A stretch of 64,000 nt of DNA from DATFVJ01 sp963820395 (GTDB lineage Bacteria > Actinomycetota > Actinomycetes > Streptosporangiales > Streptosporangiaceae), in NCBI GenBank assembly GCA_963820395.1, contig CAWGAE010000013.1, positions 124,001 to 188,000 of the forward strand, written 5' to 3'. Made by a program: the position numbers and the translations under genes. Shown piece by piece: positions 50,962 to 59,489 of this stretch. Every line of letters starts with the position of its first letter. Positions within the stretch are counted from its first letter, which is position 1. The notes beneath the pieces are model-generated. The model was not told where the DNA came from. It made no database searches and saw only the letters and a list, made by a program, of their open reading frames with translations.

Positions 50962-52150
50962 TGATGTTGTCGCGGCCCGGGAACTGCTCGGCGGTGTCAT
51001 CACCCGGACGCCGTTGCTGCATTCCCGCGTCCTGTCCGAGCGGCTTGGCGGTCCTGTCTACCTGAAGTGCGAAAACGTGCAGCGCACCGGCTCTTTCAAG
51101 GTGCGTGGCGCATATTGCAGGATCGCCAGGCTGCTCGAGCAGGAGCGTGCTAAGGGCGTGGTCGCCGCGAGTGCGGGTAATCATGCCCAGGGTGTGGCGT
51201 TCGCGGCACAGGCGCTAGGGGCCAAGGCCACCGTGGTCATGCCACAGGGGGCGCCGCTGCCCAAGGTCGTCGCCACCCGCTCATACGGTGCCGACGTGGT
51301 CTTCCATAGTGGCAGCGTCGACATGTGCATCGCCGCGGCACTGGCGCTCGCGGACGAGCTTGACAGTGTCTTCATTCACCCCTTTGACCATCCCGACACC
51401 GTCGCCGGGAACGCATCCCTTGGTCTTGAGATCGTTGAGCAGTGCCCGCAGGTCCGGACGATTGTCGTCTCCGTCGGCGGCGGCGGGCTCATCTCGGGCA
51501 TCGCGGTGGGGGCGCGTGGGAGCGATCCTGCCATACGCGTTGTCGGCGTGCAGGCCGAGGCGGCGGCGGCTTACCCGGTCTCGCTCGCGGCAGGGCACCC
51601 GGTAGCGGTAGAGCTTGCCCCGACGATGGCCGACGGGATCGCCATCGGCAAGCCCGGTGACTTCACCTTCGGGATAGTCTCGGCGCTCGTCGAGCGGGTG
51701 CTGACCGTCTCCGAGGACACGCTCTCGCGTGCGCTGCTGCTCTGCCTGGAGCGGGCCAAGCTGCTTGTCGAGCCGGCCGGCGCGGCCACGGTCGCGGCCA
51801 TGCTCGATCACCCACACGCGTTTGAGCCGCCGGTCGTCTTGGTGCTTTCTGGCGGCAACATCGACCCGATGCTGCTCTCGAAGGTGCTCAGGCATGGCCT
51901 GACCGCGGCCGGCCGCTATCTCGCCTTCCGCTGCCGCATCCCGGACAAGCCGGGCGGTCTCGTGACCTTGCTCACCGAGGTCGCCGGGCTCGGTGCCAGC
52001 GTGGTCGACGTGGTGCACGAACGGGTGGCGCCCCGCCTGCGCCTGGAAGAGGTGGAGATCCTGATGCAGGTGGAGACCCGCGGGCCGGCGCACTCTGACG
52101 AGGTGATCGAGCGCCTGCATGCCGCTGGCTACACCCTGCTCTTCAGCTGA
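50930..52150 (+). CDS. ilvA: Threonine dehydratase with ACT domain
   Basis: PLP-dependent deamination of threonine to 2-oxobutanoate. 406 residues from ATG 50930, inside the end of the DUF779 gene. PLP Lys in RTGSFKVRGAYCRI (near 55), SAGNHAQGVAFAAQ, the glycine loop VVSVGGGGLISGIAVG and LVEPAGAATVAAML. The C-terminal 75 residues form one ACT domain (CRIPDKPGGLVTLLTEVAG). This one-ACT layout is that of short biosynthetic or catabolic (TdcB-like) forms. The 2-oxobutanoate formed can lead to propionyl-CoA, which links to prpE upstream. Confidence 0.92.
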   Translation: MASTPGPPRFDDVVAARELLGGVITRTPLLHSRVLSERLGGPVYLKCENVQRTGSFKVRGAYCRIARLLEQERAKGVVAASAGNHAQGVAFAAQALGAKATVVMPQGAPLPKVVATRSYGADVVFHSGSVDMCIAAALALADELDSVFIHPFDHPDTVAGNASLGLEIVEQCPQVRTIVVSVGGGGLISGIAVGARGSDPAIRVVGVQAEAAAAYPVSLAAGHPVAVELAPTMADGIAIGKPGDFTFGIVSALVERVLTVSEDTLSRALLLCLERAKLLVEPAGAATVAAMLDHPHAFEPPVVLVLSGGNIDPMLLSKVLRHGLTAAGRYLAFRCRIPDKPGGLVTLLTEVAGLGASVVDVVHERVAPRLRLEEVEILMQVETRGPAHSDEVIERLHAAGYTLLFS

Positions 52151-52162
52151 ATCGGCGGCCGG

Positions 52163-53305
52163 TCACAGGTTGCCGCGCCGGGCCTGCTCACGCTCGATCG
52201 CCTCGAACAGCGCCTTGAAGTTGCCCTTGCCGAACCCCTGCGATCCGTGCCGCTCGATCAACTCGAAGAAAACCGTCGGCCGGTCCTGCACGGGCTCGGT
52301 GAATATCTGCAGCAGGTACCCGTCCTCGTCGCGGTCGGCGAGGATGCCGAGTTCGCGCAGCACGCCCACGGGTACCCGGGTCTCGCCCACCCACTCGCCG
52401 AGGCCGTCGTAGTAGCTACCAGGGGTGCTCAGGAACTCCACGCCCGCCGCCCGCATGGCGCGGACGGTGGCGACGATGTCGTCGGTGCGCAGCGCGATGT
52501 GCTGCACCCCTGGACCGCCATAGAACTCCAGGTACTCATCTATCTGCGACTTCTTCTTTCCCGCGGCGGGCTCGTTGATCGGGAATTTCACCTTTCCCGA
52601 GCCGTCAGCGACGACCTTGCTCATCAGTGCGGAGTACTCCGTGGCGATGTCGTCACCGACAAATTCCTTCATGTTGGTGAAGCCCATGACCCGGTGGTAG
52701 AAGCCGACCCATTCGTCCATCTTGCCGAATTCCACATTGCCCACGCAGTGGTCGATCTCGGTGAACAGCGGCCGGGTTGCGGTGCCAGCGCTGTTACCCA
52801 AGGCTCCGGCCGCGACGTACCCGGGCAGGTACGCGCCGCTGTAGTTGGCCCGCTCTACCAGGGTGTGCCTGGTGTCGCCGTAGGTCGCGATCGCCGCGAG
52901 CACTACCTTGCCGTGCTCGTCCTCCAGGACGTGGGGCTGCGCCAGCCCGCGAGCGCCGCGCGAAGTCGCGTGCGCGTAGGCGGCCTCGGCGGACGGTACC
53001 TCGAGGGCGAGGTCGAGCACGCCGTCCCCGTGGGCCGCGACGTGGGCGCCGAGGTCGGTGCCCGCGCGGACGGGGCCGCGGAACACGAATCGCGCCTTGC
53101 CCGAAATCAGCACATAAGCGGCCTCATTACGGCAGCCAGTCTCCGGCCCGTGGTAGGCCGCCACGGTCATGCCGAACGCCTTCGCGTAGTGGTATGCGGC
53201 CTGTCTCGCGTTTCCAACCGCGAAGACGATCGCGTCGATCCCGTTCAGCGGGAAGTTATCTGATACGGGTGAGACTGATGCGGCGCATGCTGCAGGTCCG
53301 GTCAT
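52163..53305 (-). CDS. hpd: 4-Hydroxyphenylpyruvate dioxygenase
   Basis: Converts 4-hydroxyphenylpyruvate to homogentisate in tyrosine breakdown. 380 residues from ATG 53305. Two vicinal-oxygen-chelate halves; iron ligands His in TEIDHCVGNVEFG (near 188), His in PGVQHIALRTDDI (near 270) and Glu in PTVFFELIERHG (near 349). The C-terminal helix with GFGKGNFKALFEAIE closes the active site and is intact. Divergent from an Lrp-type regulator, which is the likely controller. Confidence 0.96.
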   Translation of the reverse strand: MTGPAACAASVSPVSDNFPLNGIDAIVFAVGNARQAAYHYAKAFGMTVAAYHGPETGCRNEAAYVLISGKARFVFRGPVRAGTDLGAHVAAHGDGVLDLALEVPSAEAAYAHATSRGARGLAQPHVLEDEHGKVVLAAIATYGDTRHTLVERANYSGAYLPGYVAAGALGNSAGTATRPLFTEIDHCVGNVEFGKMDEWVGFYHRVMGFTNMKEFVGDDIATEYSALMSKVVADGSGKVKFPINEPAAGKKKSQIDEYLEFYGGPGVQHIALRTDDIVATVRAMRAAGVEFLSTPGSYYDGLGEWVGETRVPVGVLRELGILADRDEDGYLLQIFTEPVQDRPTVFFELIERHGSQGFGKGNFKALFEAIEREQARRGNL

Positions 53306-53505
53306 CTGGATGTGCTCCTTCGATCCTGGCTAGTGCGCGCCGGCACGCGCTGAAACCGCGCCTGCACCGACCGATACTTGTGAGCATGACCAGAGTCTGC
53401 ATGATGCGCAAGAGATCAGAAATCGTCTGGACAACGCGCACAGTAAGAAGCCCAAATCATGCGAGCATATGTACAGCGTGACTACGGTGGGGAAGGAGCG
53501 TATCG

Positions 53506-54000
53506 GTGATCGACGATCTCGATGCCGCGATCATCGGACTGTTGCACACCGAGCCCCGCATTGGCGTGCTCGAGGCGTCCCGCAGGCTGAATGTCGCGCG
53601 CGGCACCGTGCAGGCACGGCTGGACCGGCTGCACGCGCGCGGCGTGGTCACCGGCTACGGGCCCGATGTCGACCCCGAGGCGATCGGGTTCGGCGTGACG
53701 GCGTTCGTCACGCTGGAGATCCGCCAGGTGGGCGGGCATGATCCAGTAGCCGAACGGCTGGCGCTGATTCCGGAGATCCTTGAGGTGCACACGATCACCG
53801 GGGCAGGGGACATGCTCTGCCGCGTTGTCGCCCGTACCAACGCCGACCTGCAGCGGGTAATCGACGCGATCGTGGCGGCCGAGGGTGTGGCGCGGGCATC
53901 CACCGTGATCGCGCTCGCGACGCCGGTGCGTTACCGGGTCCTGCCGCTGGTGCGCGCCGCGGCGCGCACCAGGTCGAGCGCGGGTCACTCGCCGGCGTAG
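53506..54000 (+). CDS. Lrp/AsnC-family regulator
   Basis: 164 residues from GTG 53506 with AAGGAG upstream. HTH in residues 1-60 (DDLDAAIIGLLHTEPRIGVL, then RRLNVARGTVQARLDRLHAR) and a RAM ligand domain (FVTLEIRQVGGHDPVAERLA and VHTITGAGDMLCRVVA). Divergently placed next to hpd across 200 bases, so it probably senses tyrosine, phenylalanine or a related keto acid and controls hpd and itself. Its end overlaps that of greA by 16 bases. Confidence 0.9.
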   Translation: MIDDLDAAIIGLLHTEPRIGVLEASRRLNVARGTVQARLDRLHARGVVTGYGPDVDPEAIGFGVTAFVTLEIRQVGGHDPVAERLALIPEILEVHTITGAGDMLCRVVARTNADLQRVIDAIVAAEGVARASTVIALATPVRYRVLPLVRAAARTRSSAGHSPA

Positions 54001-54485
54001 GGAACCGATTCGAGGACCTCGACCGTGGCGCTGCGGCCGTTCGGCAGCGAGTACGTCGCCTTCTCGCCGACCTTCTTACCGTTGATCGCGCTACCGAGCG
54101 GGGATCGCGGTGAGTAGATGTCGATCGGGCTGCCGCTCTCCTCGCGCGAGGCGAGCAGGAAGGTCACCTCGTCCTCGTCGCCTTCGAACCTGACGGTCAC
54201 GGTCATCCCGGGGCCGACCACACCGTCGGTGCGCGGCGGCTCGCCAACCCGCGCCGTCTCGAGCAGTTGCTGCAACTGGCGGATCCGGGCTTCCTGCTTG
54301 CCCTGCTCCTCCTTGGCCGCGTGGTACCCGCCGTTCTCGCGAAGATCGCCTTCCTCGCGGGCGGCTTCAATTTTCTTGGCGAGTTCCATCCGACCTGGAC
54401 CCGAGAGGTAGTCCATCTCGTTTTTGAGCCGGTCGTACGCCTCCTGGGTGAGCCAGGTGACGTTGGCATCGCGGGTCTCGGTCAC
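53985..54485 (-). CDS. greA: Transcription elongation factor GreA
   Basis: Rescues backtracked RNA polymerase by promoting transcript cleavage. 166 residues from GTG 54485, which follows GAGGAG; two more codons upstream are open. The coiled coil is TWLTQEAYDRLKNEMDYLSG to ARIRQLQQLLETA, with the tip acids in REEGDLRENGGYHAAKEEQ; the C-terminal FKBP-like part has GSPIDIYSPRSPLGSAINGK. Complete. Confidence 0.95.
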   Translation of the reverse strand: MTETRDANVTWLTQEAYDRLKNEMDYLSGPGRMELAKKIEAAREEGDLRENGGYHAAKEEQGKQEARIRQLQQLLETARVGEPPRTDGVVGPGMTVTVRFEGDEDEVTFLLASREESGSPIDIYSPRSPLGSAINGKKVGEKATYSLPNGRSATVEVLESVPYAGE

Positions 54486-54768
54486 AAGCACTCCTCGTAC
54501 TGCTGTACTGCACGGGACGTCTGTCGTCGGCCGGATACTCGGCCGACGGTGCTCAGGTGTAATCCTCTGAGGCTAACAAGGCTCGGCCACTGCGTCGTCC
54601 TGATCCATGTCCAACCTGGCCCGATTCTGCTCCAATCTGATCCTTGGTGGGGCCGCGGATGGCACCCGGGAATGTCGTCCCGCGGCCATAATGTTGTGTC
54701 CCTGTAGGCCCCCGGACACGCCGGCGGCGCACGCAGGCGCGGAAAACGCCATCACCGGGGAGGTCTGC

Positions 54769-55737
54769 TTGTCTCGCGAGTCGTGGTCTGCCAAGGCGTC
54801 CGGCGCCGCGTCCGGCACTGTGTTTGGTGGCCCGTTTGGCGGCGCGTCGCCAAACGGTGCGCCGCTGCGGCTTCTCGCGGTGCACGCGCACCCTGACGAC
54901 GAGTCGAGCAAGGGCGCGGCGACGATGGCCAGATACGTGGCCGAGGGGGTCCAGGTGCTCGTCGCCACGCTGACAGGTGGTGAGCGCGGCGACATTCTGA
55001 ACCCTGCGATGGACCGGCCGGAGGTGCGGTCGGACATCGCGCGCATCCGTCGCGAGGAGATGGCGCACGCCCGCGAGATCCTCGGCGTACAGCAGCGGTT
55101 CCTCGGCTTCGTCGACTCAGGGCTGCCCGCGGGTGACCCGCCGTCCCCACTGCCCGATGGCTGTTTCGCCCTGCTGCCGCTCGACGTCGCCGCAACGGCG
55201 CTTACCGCGCTCATCCGCGAGTTCAGACCGCACGTCATGGTCACCTATGACGAGACGGGCGGGTACCCTCACCCGGATCACATCAAATGCCACCAGGTGT
55301 CGATAGCGGCGTTCGACGCGTCCGGAGAGCCGGACGCCTACCCGGAGGCGGGCGGACCGTGGCAGCCACGCAAGCTCTACTATCACGCCACGTTCCACCG
55401 GGCGCGATTCGAGGCCTTGCACAACGAGATGGTACGGCGCGGCCTCGAGTCGCCTTATGCCGAGTGGATGGAGACCTGGGAGGAACGGGCAGCCAACCGC
55501 CCGCAGCTTGAGATCACCACCGGGGTCGAGTGCGCTGATTTCTTTGAGGTGCGCGACAAGGCGCTGCTCGCGCACGCGACGCAGATCGACCCGAAGAGCT
55601 TCTGGTTCGCCTGCCCGCTGGGCGTGCAGCGCGCCGCGTGGCCGACCGAGGACTACCATTTGGCAAGGTCGCTCGTTGACACCGAGCTTCCAGAAAACGA
55701 TCTGTTTGCTGGCATCAGGGAGAGGGTGCCCCTGTGA
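54769..55737 (+). CDS. mca: Mycothiol S-conjugate amidase
   Basis: Cleaves mycothiol S-conjugates to mercapturic acids for detoxification. 322 residues. TTG 54769 is chosen because GGGGAGG lies five bases upstream; the frame is open further but without site. Zinc ligands in VHAHPDDESSKGAATMARYV and GYPHPDHIKCHQVS; FWFACPLGVQRAAWPTEDYH near the end is typical of Mca rather than MshB. A variable 25-residue start with GTVFGGPFGGA precedes the domain. Stop overlaps the next start (GTGA). Confidence 0.92.
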   Translation: MSRESWSAKASGAASGTVFGGPFGGASPNGAPLRLLAVHAHPDDESSKGAATMARYVAEGVQVLVATLTGGERGDILNPAMDRPEVRSDIARIRREEMAHAREILGVQQRFLGFVDSGLPAGDPPSPLPDGCFALLPLDVAATALTALIREFRPHVMVTYDETGGYPHPDHIKCHQVSIAAFDASGEPDAYPEAGGPWQPRKLYYHATFHRARFEALHNEMVRRGLESPYAEWMETWEERAANRPQLEITTGVECADFFEVRDKALLAHATQIDPKSFWFACPLGVQRAAWPTEDYHLARSLVDTELPENDLFAGIRERVPL

Positions 55738-56102
55738 TCTCGCTCGCGATGCATCCCGTGGTCGCGGCGTCGTCAGGCTCCGCCAACGACATCACGCCGG
55801 GCGTGCTTGGATTCCTTGTGATCGCAGCCATGGGCGCCGCGCTTTTCTTGCTCCTGCGGTCGATGAACAAGCATCTGCGGCGGGTGAGGGAGGTCCGCGA
55901 CGCGGGCCTCCCGCCCGGCGCCGACCTCGGCAGCATCACCGCCAGCAGCCCGGTTAGGACCGCGAGCGGTCCACGTACGGGCACACGGAGTGCGGCGGGG
56001 AACACGGCGGGAACCGCGGCGGACAGCGCCGCTGACATTACCGACGGCTGCACCGGCACGGATGCCTGGACCGACGCGGCCGACGGGACGGGCGGCGGCT
56101 GA
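55734..56102 (+). CDS. Small membrane protein after mca
   Basis: 122 residues from GTG 55734, coupled to mca. One membrane helix at about residues 24-43 (VLGFLVIAAMGAALFLLLRS), followed by the basic stretch MNKHLRRVREVRD and a disordered Thr/Ala/Gly/Asp tail. This short type often follows mca in actinomycetes. Function unknown. Confidence 0.75.
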   Translation: MISLAMHPVVAASSGSANDITPGVLGFLVIAAMGAALFLLLRSMNKHLRRVREVRDAGLPPGADLGSITASSPVRTASGPRTGTRSAAGNTAGTAADSAADITDGCTGTDAWTDAADGTGGG

Positions 56103-56756
56103 CCAGGCTCAACACAGGCTCACCGGGGGTGCCGTCCAAGCATCTGGCGACGACCTGTTACCTGCTCGCCGAGGCGTTCGACGATGACCCGTTCCTGATG
56201 CTTGCCTGGCGCGGGCACTCGCGCGGGGCGGCCTGCTTACCTCGCTGCGGCGGATCACGGCAGATCAGGCAGCGGTTGCTTCGGCGGCTTCGGCCGCGCA
56301 GGACCCAGCGGCGGCGCCCCCAGTGATTCGATGCGACCTTGCCGCCACTGGCGGAGTGCCTGGACAACTTCTGGTCACCGGTGATGAGCCAGCCCGCGTT
56401 GCGCGCCCGTCCGGTGACGCCCGCGTCCGCACCTGATGTGCTGCTGCGCACCTTCGCGCCGCCACCTATCGACGTGCGCGGAAAGGACCTGGTAACGCTG
56501 CTTCGCTCGGTGTATCTGCGGATGACCGGCGATGAAGGCCTGGGCGAGGAGCCGGCCTGTTAGCCGATACCGCCGACTGTTGACCAGACTTCCGCAGATT
56601 GCGGCGCAGGGACGAAGCTTGCCCGCCCAGGTCGTAAATGTGGCGGGCGCCACTTCGCGCCCGCCACATTGCCCCCGCTCTTGCCCCGGCTGCCGAAGCA
56701 GCGCGCGGGATCTTGTGTGTTCCGGTAGGTCCCGGTGCGGACAGTCCTTTGATCTT
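56103..56756. other. Decayed stretch without intact genes
   Basis: About 650 bases. One frame has VPSKHLATTCYLLAEAFDDD and then degenerates into Arg/Pro; another, near 56,339-56,563, reads LAECLDNFWSPVMSQPALRA and LLRTFAPPPIDVRGKDL, with protein-like composition but no clear start. These look like two pieces of one broken gene that cannot be identified. The start of a decayed, accessory region that extends to about 59,490. Confidence 0.45.
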
Positions 56757-57062
56757 CTAGTTCGACACCGCCCGCGCCGGTTCCAGCGCCCGGGTGATTC
56801 CGGTTGCCCATGTGTGGACGTCCGGCTGGTCGCTGAAGTCGTCCTCGGACAACAGTGCCCAGCTGGGCATCTTCGTCACGGAGCGCTCAGTCCTGCCGAG
56901 CTTGTTTAGGTCCAGTGGACTGAGGAACACGCGGTGGTCGCGTGAGGCGACCACTGGCCGCAGATCCACCCAAGCACCCCGCTGCCTGAGCGATGCCGCG
57001 ATGGACTCCGCGATGCCCCAGGTCGATCCGTGTTTGCTCGCGTATGCGACGACCACGCTCAT
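56757..57062 (-). pseudogene. Flavodoxin-like protein with deleted middle
   Basis: 101 codons from ATG 57062. The start SVVVAYASKHGSTWGIAESI is a flavodoxin FMN-phosphate loop, and the end SRDHRVFLSPLDLNKLGRTE with FSDQPDVHTWATGITRALEP is the C-terminus of the protoporphyrinogen-oxidase-like (HemG type) flavodoxins of actinobacteria. The 70-80 residues between, including the flavin loops, are missing, joined in frame at LRPV/VASRD. It can hardly bind FMN, so I call it a deletion pseudogene, although the frame is open. Confidence 0.7.
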
Positions 57063-57587
57063 CCGCTTTTCCACACCCTCAGGCCACTCGTCGCGGTCGC
57101 GCCTGGACAGGGTTGATGGTCCCCTGGTTTGAGGCCCTTGTGCCCGGGTCCTGCACGAAATGATCGCCGGTTCGCTGGCCACCAGACGATCTTTCAACGG
57201 CGGCGGATGTGTCCCTTCGGCTGGCGGCCGGTGGCGTCGGCCAGGATGGTGTTCCCTCAGATGCGGGTGTCCCGGTGATCGTAGTAGGAGCGCACGCCGA
57301 AGGCCTTTGCGAGCGCCCACAGCCGGGGGAGCATGAGGTTCTGCACCCAGACGGGCGGTGACGTCACCCGGTTTTCGTGGCGGAAGTGTCAAGTCGCGCC
57401 GAGCTGGAGTGGGTTCTTCGGTGCGCCAAGGCTTGCGATGTCGTGGAATCCGGCCGCGGCGGTGCCCAACAGGAAGGAGGCCGGCCGCGATGCCGGTGGT
57501 GGCGGCCAGGGCGGATCCTGACATCGTGACTGCCAGCACGACTGGCCCGATCGTCAACACCCGCCGCTTCGTCGCGAATGGAAGTGC
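57063..57587. other. Non-coding or decayed gap
   Basis: About 520 bases. On the minus strand one frame near 57,243-57,350 reads VWVQNLMLPRLWALAKAFGV then RSYYDHRDTRI and a stop, which looks like the C-terminus of some protein, but the upstream part is lost. The rest has open but unlikely frames. Nothing more recognised. Confidence 0.4.
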
Positions 57588-57866
57588 TCAGGCAATGCGA
57601 GTCAGGTCGGCATACCAGCCCCGGCCGTCATCGTGGATAGCGTCGAGCCGCCACGTCTGCCCCGCGACTTTGAACGTATTTCCCACTTCCAGGGAGACGC
57701 TGAACTCGTCGCTCTTGGCGTCCCACACGACAATGCTGACTGTGGCCGGTCCGGCGCCGCCAGGTCGCGCTGACCGGCTGCCGGCGAACCTGATTCCTTG
57801 ATGGTGAGTGACCTGGCCTTCCACCACGTCAATCTGGATTCCAACGTCCGGCACGGCGCTCCTCAT
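57588..57866 (-). CDS. DUF6406-like small protein, possible immunity factor
   Basis: 92 residues from ATG 57866, whose first base pairs overlap the stop of the protease gene (ATGA). VSIVVWDAKSDEFSVSLEVG then NTFKVAGQTWRLDAIHDDGR and WYADLTRIA form a beta-rich domain like DUF6406 of Streptomyces (a W near the middle, D/G turn, W-Y near the end). No signal peptide. Coupled translation with a calpain-like protease suggests an inhibitor or immunity protein that protects the producer. That role is inference from position only. Confidence 0.65.
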   Translation of the reverse strand: MRSAVPDVGIQIDVVEGQVTHHQGIRFAGSRSARPGGAGPATVSIVVWDAKSDEFSVSLEVGNTFKVAGQTWRLDAIHDDGRGWYADLTRIA

Positions 57867-59239
57867 TTCAGGGTCGCATAGAAGGGCTGCATGTTGGCGG
57901 CGAACTCCGACGGCCGCATCGCCTCAGGATGCTTTAGGTTCCAAGGGTTCCGCAGTACGAATTTGTCATCGCTCACCGCCACGAGCTCGTAGGCGTGTGA
58001 ATCTTCCAGGTCAAATGGCATGATTTCGTCGTCATGGTGCGGTGCTCGGGAGGAAACCAGCACAGGCTTGCTGTCCTGCAGTTGGCGCACAAGGACACGC
58101 GTCAGCTGTCTGGGGTCATCCGGGAAAGTGCGTACCACCGAATCCTCGCCCGTGAGTTGGGTAAGCAGCTCAGCACGCTCCCAGCTGATTGAACCTTGGT
58201 TCAGCCGCGCGTATCCGTCCGGTGGAGGGCCGGTGCGGGGGCACTTCACCTTCTCGTCGGCCGCGTCGTTCTCGCATTGCTGCTGCCAAATGCCCGCCCA
58301 ATCGTCCTGCCGCTGCGTCGTCCACGTCTGGTCTAGTCCTGCCACTGCCTTCTCAAGCACCGGAGCCCAGGCTGCCTCAGACGCCGGGGCGAACGCGGGC
58401 TCATCCGGATTTCGATTGAATACCGGCAGGTCAGGTGTGACCGTCATCTCGATCATCTGGCCGGTCGCTGCCGTGCCGTCCTCGGTCCACCGTGCCTCGT
58501 TCAGGAGCACGCGATAATTGCCATCAGGTTGCTGCGTGACTCGGCGGGCGATCTCGTCCGGCCGCTGGGAAGCCACGGCGCCGAGGGTAGCGATGATCCC
58601 GCAATCGTCGAGCCGGCCTTGCTCGGCCTGGCGGCGGTCCGGGCAGCCATTGAGACACGGCACGCGCGTACCATCTGGGCGCCCAAGCGGCTGCCCATAG
58701 CGATCTGGCGGCCGTTTGGCGAACGGATCCTGGAAGGCAGGGCGGTCTACGCAGACCTTCAGTCGGTCGGCGGAGTCTTTTTCTTGTGGTTGCTCGGTGC
58801 CGGGTTGGCCGTCGATGTCGCCTGACGCGTCGTCGTGTCGCTGATCCGGGGTGTGATCGCGCCTGTCGGGGTGGCCGCCGTTGTCGCGGCCGCCCGAGTC
58901 GGCGTCCTGACCGTGTTTGTTGCCTCGCGGGGTGTCGGGTCCGCCGCTGGTGCGGTTGGGCATCCGGCCAGGGCGGCCGCGGTGTAAGGCGTCCGCGTGA
59001 GGAGTGGGGTAGGCCGGGGTGCCGTAGAGGGCGCGCATTCGCTCGGCGCCGCTCCGCTGAGCGTCGGGTACCGGCCTGCGCGCTGTCTCAGCCGGGTGCC
59101 GGGGCGTCTCGGCAAGCCGTTGCGTTGTTTCGGCGGGCCGCCTTGGTGTGTCCGCAGAGCGGCGCGATGTTTCGGCGGGTCGCGCTGGCGTGCCGGTGGT
59201 GTCGGCTTGGCTGGGCGCGCGGTTGCGTAACTCCGCCAC
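57863..59239 (-). CDS. Calpain-like cysteine protease, toxin-type domain layout
   Basis: 458 residues from ATG 59239. Residues 1-60 carry a degenerate repeat (PAETSRR, SADTPRR, PAETTQR, LAETPRH, PAETARR); 60-190 are Pro/Asp/Gly/Arg-rich and disordered. The C-terminal 260 residues are a papain-fold calpain domain: nucleophile Cys213 in RLDDCGIIATLGAVA, His415 in LEDSHAYELVAVSDD, Asn431 in VLRNPWNLKHPEA. No signal peptide. A long disordered lead with a C-terminal enzyme is the layout of polymorphic toxins and ESX-type effectors. The small gene behind is translationally coupled. Confidence 0.75.
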   Translation of the reverse strand: MAELRNRAPSQADTTGTPARPAETSRRSADTPRRPAETTQRLAETPRHPAETARRPVPDAQRSGAERMRALYGTPAYPTPHADALHRGRPGRMPNRTSGGPDTPRGNKHGQDADSGGRDNGGHPDRRDHTPDQRHDDASGDIDGQPGTEQPQEKDSADRLKVCVDRPAFQDPFAKRPPDRYGQPLGRPDGTRVPCLNGCPDRRQAEQGRLDDCGIIATLGAVASQRPDEIARRVTQQPDGNYRVLLNEARWTEDGTAATGQMIEMTVTPDLPVFNRNPDEPAFAPASEAAWAPVLEKAVAGLDQTWTTQRQDDWAGIWQQQCENDAADEKVKCPRTGPPPDGYARLNQGSISWERAELLTQLTGEDSVVRTFPDDPRQLTRVLVRQLQDSKPVLVSSRAPHHDDEIMPFDLEDSHAYELVAVSDDKFVLRNPWNLKHPEAMRPSEFAANMQPFYATLK

Positions 59240-59339
59240 GCGGTCATCTCATCATGGCGCGAGCCCGGGCGGGCAGCCTTGGCGAGATCACGCGGATTCT
59301 TTCCGCGTGTGGACGATCGCGGATTTACGTTACAGTGGC

Positions 59340-59428
59340 GCGCCCGCCCCGGCTGGTGGCGCGGATGGCATCGGCTGGCTGAGCGCTTCCGAACCTCGGA
59401 TATCACGTTCGTGTCGAGCAGCAAGCCC
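59340..59428 (-). pseudogene. Fragment of PIN-domain (VapC) toxin
   Basis: The frame contains LLLDTNVISEVRKRSASRCH, matching the first strand and helix of VapC-type ribonucleases with their first catalytic Asp (LLDTNVISE), and then turns into unrelated Arg/Pro sequence. Only about 30 codons remain; no antitoxin is visible upstream. A relic of a toxin-antitoxin pair in the decayed region. Confidence 0.6.
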
Positions 59429-59489
59429 ACGCGTCCACACCGCGTGCCAGCCAAGTCACGTGGCGAGCTTGATGACGGCGCGCAGCCGT

